A stretch of 15,145 nucleotides of DNA from Desulfobacterales bacterium (GTDB lineage Bacteria; Desulfobacterota; Desulfobacteria; Desulfobacterales; JAHEIW01): contig JAQYWI010000138.1 of the NCBI GenBank assembly GCA_030145015.1, positions 1 through 15,145 of the forward strand, in the 5' to 3' direction. The position numbers were made by a program, and so were the translations under genes. Position 1 is the stretch's first letter; each line of letters begins with the position of its first letter. Below, piece by piece: positions 6,516 through 13,291 of this stretch. Below the pieces are notes generated by a model. It saw only the letters and a program-made list of their open reading frames with translations. It was not told the origin of the DNA and did not search any database.

Positions 6516-8594
6516 TTATTCTATAATGTGGCAATCCTTGCATGTTCTGTCAGTAAATGGCTTGTGAACCACGGTCTTAAAAAACTTGGGGTCTGTCGAT
6601 GTATGCGAATCATGGCATTTACGGCAATCCATTTTTTGGGCATCGACGTTGATATGGGCTTTGTTGAAAGACGCCTTTTGATAATCGTGACATCCGCCGC
6701 ATAATGGCTGAATCGGCTTGGCAATCAGGTCCGCCTCAGCGGCATAATGGGGTTTATGGCATATATTACAATGCTTAATATCAGTGGGCGCATGCACAAA
6801 GATCTTGGGCGGCGCCGCTTCTTTGAAGGGGGCCGGGCGCTTTCGGGCGGCGTCAGCTTTCACCGCCGTGTCAGAGGGCCGCGGGTACATTCTGGCTTTT
6901 AAATCGCTGTGGCAAGTCAGGCACAGATCCGGATAATCCGCCAGAAGAAGGCCTTCCAGATTGGCCTTGTGCGGGCTGTGGCACTTTGTGCATTCACCGG
7001 AAACAACCGGGTCATGTTTGCTCTTGATGTTCTTTATTTCCTGCCCGGGATCCGTGCCGTGGCAGGAAAAACATAAAAACCCCTGTTTGTTGACGAGCAT
7101 GCCTTTAAAGTTGCTGGCATGCACATCATGACATCTGAGGCACTTGCCGTTTTTAAAATATTCATGGTTTGAGCCGCCTTCAGCCGCCTGCATTAATTCG
7201 GCGTGACAGCCGACACACAACCGGGGATCATCTTTAACGACCGGCAGAAGTTTTTCTTTGTTGCTCCCGTGAGACTTATGACAGTCCGCACAATTTCCGT
7301 CGAGTACCGGTTTGTGGGTATTGGTTTTGAGAAATTTTACTTCGGCTTCAAAATGACATTTGTAGCACACCATGTCCTGCCGGGTTTTCAGCATGGCATA
7401 AAAATTGGATCCATGCGAATTATGACAGGCACTGCAGGTTCCCGCGCTAAAGGGCTGGTGCGATCGAATCGTTTGTTTGGCCTGCCGGGTTTCTTTGTGG
7501 CAGCTGAAACATAAATTTTCCTCTTTGGCGCTGAGAAGTTTCTTGTTTTCGGCCGTATGTTTGGCATGACAGGCAAGGCATCCCCTCTTTTCTGATACCG
7601 CTTTATGGGGAACGTCCACCTTCATTTTTTTGGCGGCATGACAGCTGAAGCAAAGATCGTTGCCGGGCTTGTCGAGCAGGACCAGGTTCTCGGAAGCATG
7701 GGGTTTATGACAAGTGATACATTCGCCTTTTTGAAAGGGTTGATGTTCAATTTTCCCCCCGGCTTTCAACGTTTCGGCTTTATGACACTGGAAACAAAGC
7801 CGGCTGCCTTTTAGCGTGACGGCAAAGGGTTGGTCGGCTGTGGCGCTGCGGTGACATTGCTGGCATTTAATCTGATCAATGATCGGGTGGGCACTCGTTT
7901 TCAGCAGTTTGGGTTGCACCGCGGAGTGGGAGTTGTGGCAGCCTGCACAGGTCGCCGTTTCCACAGGATAATTGCGATGGGCCCGTTGAAAGGTTGCCTT
8001 TTGAACATCATGGCAGGACATGCATAGCGTTATTTCCGGATTTTTGAGCAGATCCGGTTCATTCGAACTGTGTGCAAAGTGACATCTCAGGCAGGTCTCG
8101 GTTTTTAATGGCGAATGTACAACTTGCCTGCTAAAGTCTTTTCTTTGATGGCACCGGTAGCAGACCTCCGCTCCCCCGGCCCTTAACAGTTTGGGTTCCT
8201 GGGATGCATGCGGGTTGTGACAATCAATGCATTGTCCTTGTTTCAGGCCGGTATGCACCCTCGATTTGTCCAGTCCGATGTTCTTGCTGTCATGGCACTT
8301 GAAGCAAACCTGACTGCCCTCTCTTTTCAACAAAAGCTTTGGCAGGATACCGTGGCGCAGGTGGCAATCCTCGCATTTTTTTTCCCTGACGACCGCGTGC
8401 ACATTTTGCATGGCCAGGTATTTGGCTGCAAACTCGGTGTGGCATTGCAGGCATTGCTTGCGCGCAAACTTACCCGGCTTGAACGCAGGCGTCGGGGCAC
8501 AGGAAGTAAAGTAAATCAGACCCGTTAGAAAAAGCAGTATTCCCACGGCGCTGTATTTATAAATTACGGGAATTTTGTTCTGATGCAGGCGCAT
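6516..8594 (-). CDS. 26-haem outer-membrane lipoprotein cytochrome c
   Basis: A 692-aa protein with 26 CXXCH motifs from residue 48 to residue 689. The N-terminus (AVGILLFLTGLIYFTSC) ends in a relaxed lipobox, FTS-Cys32, followed by Ala, which suggests an outer-membrane lipoprotein. The body is a tandem array of doubled-CXXCH units, e.g. CIDCHNPHAS, CITCHKPHAS, CSACHNSHGS and CADCHKSHGS. It is interrupted between haems 22 and 23 by a Pro/Lys/Ala-rich linker of about 40 residues, which may separate two lobes. From memory, G. sulfurreducens has a 26-haem lipoprotein cytochrome (GSU2495) near omcS, so this pairing may be conserved. The ATG overlaps the stop of the PPIase gene by one base (TAATG), indicating translational coupling. 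Likely role: electron storage and transfer at the outer membrane (inference). Confidence 0.94.
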   Translation of the reverse strand: MRLHQNKIPVIYKYSAVGILLFLTGLIYFTSCAPTPAFKPGKFARKQCLQCHTEFAAKYLAMQNVHAVVREKKCEDCHLRHGILPKLLLKREGSQVCFKCHDSKNIGLDKSRVHTGLKQGQCIDCHNPHASQEPKLLRAGGAEVCYRCHQRKDFSRQVVHSPLKTETCLRCHFAHSSNEPDLLKNPEITLCMSCHDVQKATFQRAHRNYPVETATCAGCHNSHSAVQPKLLKTSAHPIIDQIKCQQCHRSATADQPFAVTLKGSRLCFQCHKAETLKAGGKIEHQPFQKGECITCHKPHASENLVLLDKPGNDLCFSCHAAKKMKVDVPHKAVSEKRGCLACHAKHTAENKKLLSAKEENLCFSCHKETRQAKQTIRSHQPFSAGTCSACHNSHGSNFYAMLKTRQDMVCYKCHFEAEVKFLKTNTHKPVLDGNCADCHKSHGSNKEKLLPVVKDDPRLCVGCHAELMQAAEGGSNHEYFKNGKCLRCHDVHASNFKGMLVNKQGFLCFSCHGTDPGQEIKNIKSKHDPVVSGECTKCHSPHKANLEGLLLADYPDLCLTCHSDLKARMYPRPSDTAVKADAARKRPAPFKEAAPPKIFVHAPTDIKHCNICHKPHYAAEADLIAKPIQPLCGGCHDYQKASFNKAHINVDAQKMDCRKCHDSHTSTDPKFFKTVVHKPFTDRTCKDCHIIE

Positions 8595-10264
8595 TACCTC
8601 AAGTCTGTTTTATAGATTTTTACCGGATAGTATTCTTTGAGTTGTTCAGCCCATTGTTCGATGGTGGCTTTAACCTTTTCTTTAAAAACCTTTTTCGCTA
8701 TTTCCTTTCTGACAGATTCAAAAGGCTGCGGTTTGGGAGAGATGACCTGGTTTATGAATAATACATAAAAGTGGCCCGGGGGGCTTTCATACAGTTTAAA
8801 ATCTCCGGGCTTTGAATTCGATATGGCTTTTTGGACATCTTGGGGCAACCCTTTCTGGGTCAGAAGCTTACCTTCAAAATTTAAGCGTCCTTTTTCATTT
8901 TTGTCAACCTGGCCGTCGGCATTGGAACCCAACCAGTTAAAATCGGTACCGGCCTTTAATTTTTTAATGGCCGCGACCGCGTCATCCCTATTCCAGAAGA
9001 CCAGACTCTTTATCCGTATCATTTGGGGGCTGGCGAAGGCCTCCGAATTGTTTTGATGGTAGGTTTGCAACGCCTCGATATCCAGTTTGATATTCGGTGC
9101 AACAACCTTATCGATGAAGATTCCGAAGAGTGACGCGATTTCATGTGCTTTCACTTTGGCGTTGAATTCATCCGTGCGGTCGATACCTTGTGCGCGGGCC
9201 TCTTTTAACAAGATCCGTTTTTGAAGCATGTCTTCTAATACACTTTGTTTTTTCGGATGGATTCTTTTACTTTCAATGGCCCTTTGGACACCGTGGTAAA
9301 ATTTTTGTTTCAAGGCCTGGGTAAACTCGCCGACGGTGATGGATTTCTCCCCTTTGATTTTAACCAAAATGCGCCGGTCTTTTAATAATTTTTCAAAACC
9401 GGGCGCCTGGGTTTCATAATTGAGCGAGTCGAGGAGTTCCTGGTCTAAAAATTTAATATGGCGCTTTTTTAAATTGCGGTAATACGCTTTTGCAGCCTGG
9501 ACCCTTTTATTGTTGAGGGCCTGGCGTCTGGCCGTCTCCCTTGCACGCGGGTCTTCAACTTCAGGTATGCGGATGTCTTCGAGTTTAAAAACAATGAAAC
9601 CCTTATCGCCGATTGACAGCATCGGGCTGATCGAACCGATGCTCATTTTAGAAACCAGCTGAGCGACCGGACGGGCAAGGTCTTTTTCTTGAAGGTATTC
9701 TCCTTGCGGGTCTGCTTCGCCAACACCCCATTCAATCGCTTTCTGCAAGACTTTATCAAAATCCTGACCCGCTTTTAGCCGGGATTCAATTTTCAATGCG
9801 TCGGCCTGTTTTTTGAGCTTCAAGGATTTTATCTTCCATTCCCGGACCATGGCCTCATAAGCTTTGTCGATCTCATCTTCATCAACCCGGATGTCTCTGA
9901 CGTGACGTTCAAACAGAATTTCCATCTGCAGTTGTCTGGCGTAAGCGTTGATCTCGCTTTTTATCTCGGGCAACTCATCCAGGCCCATGTTTCTGGCCTC
10001 CAATACGATCAGCCGTGTCGTGATCAGGCGATTCATAATATTTGAGAAATCGACCCGACCGGCTGTGGTTTCGCGGGACCTTTCAGCATGGGTTGCGGCA
10101 ATGGCCTGATTTAATTCTTCCAGCGTAATCGGCTCTTCAGCGACTGTGGCAACTATTTTTTTCCCAGCGATGACCGGCAGCTTCTGGTCCGAAGCCACCG
10201 CGTGGGTTGCGCATAAAAAAATAAGTCCCAGTAAAAAGTGCGCTAGAGCTGGAATTTGTTTCAT
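8594..10264 (-). CDS. Periplasmic SurA/PpiC-like folding factor with duplicated module
   Basis: A 556-aa exported protein with a signal peptide (cleavage after residue 24, HAVA-S). It contains two copies of one module, each a helical SurA-N-like part followed by a parvulin-like PPIase part. Copy 1 is about residues 38-231 (EEPITLEELNQAI onward) and copy 2 about 305-508 (EKSITVGEFTQAL onward). Each shows a KAGxDF block and the closing GFIVFKLEDI or HFYVLFINQV strand. The usual parvulin ASHILV segment is replaced by IKSLKL and IKSLVF, so the active-site histidine is missing in both copies. This suggests a chaperone rather than an isomerase. PPIase-like genes recur beside multihaem cytochromes, where they may help fold or export them. 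I chose the ATG at 10264. Longer starts at 10297 and 10363 lack a signal-like N-terminus. It is the first gene of the four-gene operon. Confidence 0.88.
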   Translation of the reverse strand: MKQIPALAHFLLGLIFLCATHAVASDQKLPVIAGKKIVATVAEEPITLEELNQAIAATHAERSRETTAGRVDFSNIMNRLITTRLIVLEARNMGLDELPEIKSEINAYARQLQMEILFERHVRDIRVDEDEIDKAYEAMVREWKIKSLKLKKQADALKIESRLKAGQDFDKVLQKAIEWGVGEADPQGEYLQEKDLARPVAQLVSKMSIGSISPMLSIGDKGFIVFKLEDIRIPEVEDPRARETARRQALNNKRVQAAKAYYRNLKKRHIKFLDQELLDSLNYETQAPGFEKLLKDRRILVKIKGEKSITVGEFTQALKQKFYHGVQRAIESKRIHPKKQSVLEDMLQKRILLKEARAQGIDRTDEFNAKVKAHEIASLFGIFIDKVVAPNIKLDIEALQTYHQNNSEAFASPQMIRIKSLVFWNRDDAVAAIKKLKAGTDFNWLGSNADGQVDKNEKGRLNFEGKLLTQKGLPQDVQKAISNSKPGDFKLYESPPGHFYVLFINQVISPKPQPFESVRKEIAKKVFKEKVKATIEQWAEQLKEYYPVKIYKTDLR

Positions 10265-10312
10265 GTCTTGGCCTGTTTTATAGGATCTATAACCCATCTC
10301 AATCGTTATCCA

Positions 10313-10351
10313 ATGGCGGAAAAATCCAAGCCATCCGGTGCGGGGGTGGTC
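10313..10351 (-). repeat. Second, inverted copy of the intergenic hairpin repeat at 2881-2919
   Basis: On the minus strand 10313-10333 matches 2899-2919 over 21 bases without a mismatch. The adjoining 18 bases (10334-10351) keep the GACCACCC start and the hairpin outline of 2881-2898 with several changes. The copy lies in the leader of the PPIase operon; the other copy precedes the hexahaem gene. Confidence 0.75.
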
Positions 10352-10481
10352 GCTGACCCGCAATTTTTTTCATACTTAATAAATATTTACAAGTTGAAAC
10401 TGATCAAGCAGTTGTCCCGTCTCTCAACCGGAACGCCGCTTCCGGATTTTAAGGTTGCATATTTCACAAAGTCAATCTCAA

Positions 10482-10497
10482 AGCAATTAGCATACCA
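10482..10497 (-). promoter_or_regulatory. Sigma-54-like promoter for the minus-strand cytochrome operon
   Basis: The minus strand reads TGGTATGCTAATTGCT, with GG and GC exactly 10 bases apart and the TTGCT -12 element intact. The consensus is TGGCACG-N4-TTGCW. Transcription would start near 10470, leaving a leader of about 200 nt before the PPIase ATG. No enhancer-binding site was recognised. Confidence 0.5.
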
Positions 10498-10570
10498 GCT
10501 ACCGTTTAATTTGAGTCCCCATAATGTTCCGAATTGCGGAATTGGGGTATAAACGGTTGTACGGTTATAT

Positions 10571-10602
10571 AAAAAAACGTTTGAATACCAGAACGTTTTT
10601 TT
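10571..10602. promoter_or_regulatory. Perfect 11-bp inverted repeat, possible operator
   Basis: AAAAAAACGTT (10571-10581) and AACGTTTTTTT (10592-10602) are exact inverted copies around a 10-base spacer. It sits between the two divergent sigma-54-like boxes. It could be a regulator or enhancer-binding site, or form a hairpin in RNA of either strand. Only its position supports a regulatory reading. Confidence 0.45.
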
Positions 10603-10803
10603 GACAACCACTATAAAACCGTGTTCTCACGTAAATGTTCGACCCTGAAAATTGTTGTAACTGATCAATAAATCATGTATTTGGGTCAAATCCCCGACCC
10701 GGATCGGTCATTTTACCAAATTTGCAGCAATAAATGCCGGCTCGAGATGCATTTTTTTATATAACCTTTTGTTTTTTTTATCCAAACATGCTAAAAAACC
10801 GTC

Positions 10804-10819
10804 TGGCATATTGATTGCA
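10804..10819 (+). promoter_or_regulatory. Sigma-54-like promoter for the NHL-omcS operon
   Basis: TGGCATATTGATTGCA has GG (10805-10806) and GC (10817-10818) separated by 10 bases, with good -24 (TGGCA) and -12 (TTGCA) elements. A start near 10830 would give a 30-nt leader to the NHL gene, whose ribosome site AAGGGA lies at 10850-10855. Confidence 0.55.
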
Positions 10820-10860
10820 TCGCTTATCTGCAATCCGAAAGTGGCATTCAAGGGAACTTT

Positions 10861-11835
10861 ATGATTTTCCGACTCAAATCACAGTTTTTATTTGCGCTTA
10901 AGCGGGCGATTGCAGCCGTGTCGGCGCTCACCGTGCTGAGCGGGATCGTGTGCACCCCTGCCCTGGCCGAGGTTGAAACGACTTTTCTATACAGCCTATC
11001 AAACTTTTCCGGTCGGGTCCCCTTCAACTGGGCCCACGTCGATGTGGATGAGGAAAGAAACGAAATCTATGTCGCGGATGCCCGCTTAGGGGAAATACGG
11101 ATATTCAATCAAAAAGGCATGGAAATTTACCGGTTTGGGGACGACGGCAACCTCGGCACCATTGTCGATGTGGCGGTTAAAAGCAACGGGGACATCCTTG
11201 TTCTGTCCAGATCGATGCAGAAACATTCAATCCTTCTCTGTAATTTCAAAGGAGAGCCCGTCTCTACGCTTAAGCTTCAAAATTTTCCCCCTGATTTCTC
11301 AGATTTTTCGCCCGGGCGCGTGGTTTACAGGCACGGACAGCTTTACCTGCTGGATAAACGCTCCCTGCGCCTGGCGGTCACAGATCCCGCCGGTGTTTTC
11401 AAGAAGGGATATGATATCGGTTCTTTGATAAATATTGAAGAAAGAAAGCGGGCCGCCAGCGAAATCAGTGGATTCAGCGTTGACCACCAGGGCAACATGC
11501 TATTTACCGTTGCGGTGCTTTTTTCGGCCTTTCGGCTCACACCGGACGCCAAAATCAAAGCCTTTGGCCGACCGGGAAGTGCTCCCGGGCGGTTTAATAT
11601 TACCGGCGGAATCGTCGCCGATGCCAGAGGTTACACCTACGTAGCCGATCGGCTAAAATCGGCGATCATCGTCTTTGATCAAAACTTCAGGTTTCAGACC
11701 GAATTTGGTTATCGCGGCCGCAGACCGCATAACTTAATCGGCCCCCGGAGCCTGGAACTGGATGCCAAAGGCAACCTTTATGTTTCTCAATTAAGCGATA
11801 AAGGGGTCAGCGTATTCAAGATTACGTATAAATAA
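10861..11835 (+). CDS. Secreted NHL-repeat beta-propeller protein upstream of omcS
   Basis: A 324-aa exported protein. The signal peptide (AIAAVSALTVLSGIVCTP) is cleaved after PALA near residue 36. The mature part begins EVETTFLYSLSNFSG, echoing the FQYLRSIYS start of the other NHL protein at 4263. Propeller repeats include NEIYVADARLGEIRIF, GYTYVADRLKSAIIVF and GNLYVSQLSDKGVSVF. There are no haem sites. The ATG has AAGGGA five bases upstream. It directly precedes the OmcS homologue with a 119-bp structured gap and probably shares its transcript. NHL proteins beside omcS-type genes are, as I recall, a recurring arrangement. An assembly or anchoring role is inference. Confidence 0.88.
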   Translation: MIFRLKSQFLFALKRAIAAVSALTVLSGIVCTPALAEVETTFLYSLSNFSGRVPFNWAHVDVDEERNEIYVADARLGEIRIFNQKGMEIYRFGDDGNLGTIVDVAVKSNGDILVLSRSMQKHSILLCNFKGEPVSTLKLQNFPPDFSDFSPGRVVYRHGQLYLLDKRSLRLAVTDPAGVFKKGYDIGSLINIEERKRAASEISGFSVDHQGNMLFTVAVLFSAFRLTPDAKIKAFGRPGSAPGRFNITGGIVADARGYTYVADRLKSAIIVFDQNFRFQTEFGYRGRRPHNLIGPRSLELDAKGNLYVSQLSDKGVSVFKITYK

Positions 11836-11845
11836 ATACAGAAAA

Positions 11846-11938
11846 TTTGCGACCCACGCAATTAAAAGTAAATCCCCTGCAAGAGGGATTACTCGGCTGA
11901 CAGGTCCCGGATGTAAAGATGACCGGGTTTGCGGAGCC
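11846..11938 (+). ncRNA. Structured leader upstream of omcS, class unidentified
   Basis: The gap between the NHL stop and the omcS start can form TTGCG/CGCAA with loop ACCCA (11847-11861), AATCCC/GGGATT with loop CTGCAAGA (11871-11890), and an outer GGCT/AGCC (11895-11938) enclosing CCCGG/CCGGG (11906-11927). The GCAA of the second loop can pair with TTGC at 11929-11932, a possible pseudoknot. It ends just before the AAGGAGG ribosome site. Geobacter cytochrome genes are known to carry GEMM-I riboswitches, but the GGGACGCAAAGCC core of that class is not here. Confidence 0.35.
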
Positions 11939-11940
11939 AA

Positions 11941-11947
11941 AAGGAGG
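11941..11947 (+). promoter_or_regulatory. Strong ribosome binding site of omcS
   Basis: AAGGAGG seven bases before the ATG is the best ribosome site in the window. It decides the omcS start and predicts high expression compared with the weak sites of the minus-strand operon. Confidence 0.85.
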
Positions 11948-11954
11948 GAATTGG

Positions 11955-13139
11955 ATGAAAACGATGCATTTAATTTGGGGATTGCTGGCGGCAGCGCTGC
12001 TGTTTCTGGGTTTTGAAACGACCGCCCTGGCTTTCCATGACGGTGGCGTGGCCCACTGCGACGGCTGCCATACCATGCATAACTCAGAAGACGGGCAATC
12101 CATCATTGAGGGCGGTGTTGTCGGAACCACCGGCGCGCATCTGACCCTGGGAGCCGATCCCGGCTCCACCTGTCTGAGCTGCCACGAGGGCTCAGGAACC
12201 TATCATGTTTTCAGTACCAACGGGAGCAACTTCACCCCGGGCGGGGATTTTTACTGGTTGACCAAAACTTTTTCCTGGCAGGACCTCGGAAACACGATTA
12301 CGCGCAACGGTTACAATTTCGGCCACAACGTAATTGCGGCCGACTTCGGCCTGGTGCAGGACCCGGTATTAAGCGTCGCACCCGGCGGTACGTTTCAATC
12401 GGCCTGGCTGACATGCAGCAGCTGCCATGATCCGCATGGCAAAAAGATCAATAAATCAGGCCCGATTGTCGCCTCCGGCTCCTATCGTGAGAATTGGGAT
12501 AATTTTGCCGGAGAGGAGCTGGGTAATTTCAGACTTCTCGGCGATCAGGGATACCGGGCCGGTCCCGGTTTTACATTCATCAACCGGCCGCCGATTGCAA
12601 CAACGCCAAGCCCCTTCGGCCCCGGTCGAAATGAGACCGACAGCTCACATACCGACTACGGCCAAAGCATGTCCGAATGGTGCGGCAACTGCCATACGGG
12701 TTTCGTGGCCGGCGCAGGCGAGCACCGCCACGCGGCCAGCAACCAGGCGACCATGGGGCCGACCGGCATTGACTCGAATTACAATATTTACGTCAAAACC
12801 GGGGATTTAACCGGGACGCGGGCGACGGCCTATCTGGCGCTGGTTCCTTTTGAAAGAGGCACCAGTCAACCGACCAACACCAATCCGAGGTCAACCCAGG
12901 GACCGGATCCCGCCTCGAACGTCATGTGCCTGTCGTGCCACCGGGCGCACGCCTCGGCTTTTCCGGAGGCGGGGCGCTGGGATTACCAAGCAGATTTAAT
13001 CGCCGATTCACACCCGCAGGACAGCGACGCCGGTGCATCGGGGGGCGACCAGATCAGGAGCTACTACGGCCGCGATATGGTGTCTATCTTTGGCGAAGGC
13101 CAGAGGAGTCTGTGCAACAAATGCCACATCCAGGATTAA
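11955..13139 (+). CDS. omcS: OmcS-like hexahaem cytochrome, candidate extracellular nanowire subunit
   Basis: A 394-aa precursor with signal peptide cleaved after ALA (residue 26), mature part 368 aa (Geobacter OmcS is about 407). Six CXXCH sites lie at 35-39, 73-77, 154-158, 243-247, 325-329 and 387-391. Compared from memory with G. sulfurreducens OmcS, the shared blocks are collinear: FHxGGVAxCxGCHTMHNS at the mature N-terminus, TPGGDF, GHN, APGGT then CSSCHDPHGK, YGQxMSEWCxNCHT, SGDLTGT-like KTGDLTGT, SNVxCLSCHRAHAS, and YYGR with a terminal CNKCH. Residue 16 of the mature protein is the second His of HTMH, the residue that in OmcS ligates a haem of the adjacent subunit, so polymerisation into a haem filament is plausible. 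The start is fixed by AAGGAGG at 11941-11947; the longer reading from 11919 would bury the signal peptide. An intrinsic terminator follows. Confidence 0.95.
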   Translation: MKTMHLIWGLLAAALLFLGFETTALAFHDGGVAHCDGCHTMHNSEDGQSIIEGGVVGTTGAHLTLGADPGSTCLSCHEGSGTYHVFSTNGSNFTPGGDFYWLTKTFSWQDLGNTITRNGYNFGHNVIAADFGLVQDPVLSVAPGGTFQSAWLTCSSCHDPHGKKINKSGPIVASGSYRENWDNFAGEELGNFRLLGDQGYRAGPGFTFINRPPIATTPSPFGPGRNETDSSHTDYGQSMSEWCGNCHTGFVAGAGEHRHAASNQATMGPTGIDSNYNIYVKTGDLTGTRATAYLALVPFERGTSQPTNTNPRSTQGPDPASNVMCLSCHRAHASAFPEAGRWDYQADLIADSHPQDSDAGASGGDQIRSYYGRDMVSIFGEGQRSLCNKCHIQD

Positions 13140-13166
13140 TTTAAGCGACGTCGGTATTCATATTCA

Positions 13167-13199
13167 GGCTGACGATATCCTGTCGTCAGCCTTTTTTTT
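13167..13199 (+). terminator. Intrinsic terminator after omcS
   Basis: A perfect 9-bp stem GGCTGACGA/TCGTCAGCC with a 7-base loop is followed at once by eight T (13192-13199), 28 bp after the omcS stop. It separates the NHL-omcS transcript from the lipoprotein-barrel pair. Confidence 0.92.
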
Positions 13200-13291
13200 G
13201 ACGGGACAAGTGCTTTGATGCTATCGTTGCGCCATTCCATTATTTTCTCATGAGCTAGTTGCTTTTCATTCCGAAATATAACAGGATTCTG

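Larger units (their letters stand above)
10265..10860. other. Divergent intergenic region between the two cytochrome operons
   Basis: Holds no convincing gene. It contains, from left to right, an inverted partial copy of the 2881-2919 repeat; a GCGGG/CCCGC stem (10340-10361) followed by seven T on the plus strand; a sigma-54-like box for the minus operon; an imperfect CCCC...GGGG dyad around TTCCGAATTGCGGAA (about 10520-10545); an 11-bp inverted repeat (10571-10602); and a sigma-54-like box for the plus operon. Base composition turns AT-rich between about 10550 and 10800. Confidence 0.7.

Noticed and set aside
10340..10370. Plus-strand intrinsic terminator (GCGGG/CCCGC plus seven T) in the PPIase leader
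   Set aside because: No plus-strand gene lies upstream to terminate, the loop is 12 bases and the stem overlaps the degenerate repeat copy.
10256..10611. Open frames of 98 and 74 codons on opposite strands in the divergent region
   Set aside because: No ribosome sites or domain signals; they overlap the sigma-54-like box and the inverted repeat.
11919..11954. Twelve-residue N-terminal extension of the OmcS homologue
   Set aside because: It would place a non-signal sequence ahead of the signal peptide, and AAGGAGG lies correctly spaced for the ATG at 11955.
11836..11954. GEMM-I (cyclic dinucleotide) riboswitch ahead of omcS
   Set aside because: The diagnostic GGGACGCAAAGCC core and the GAAA-capped helix are absent, so only an unclassified structure is reported.
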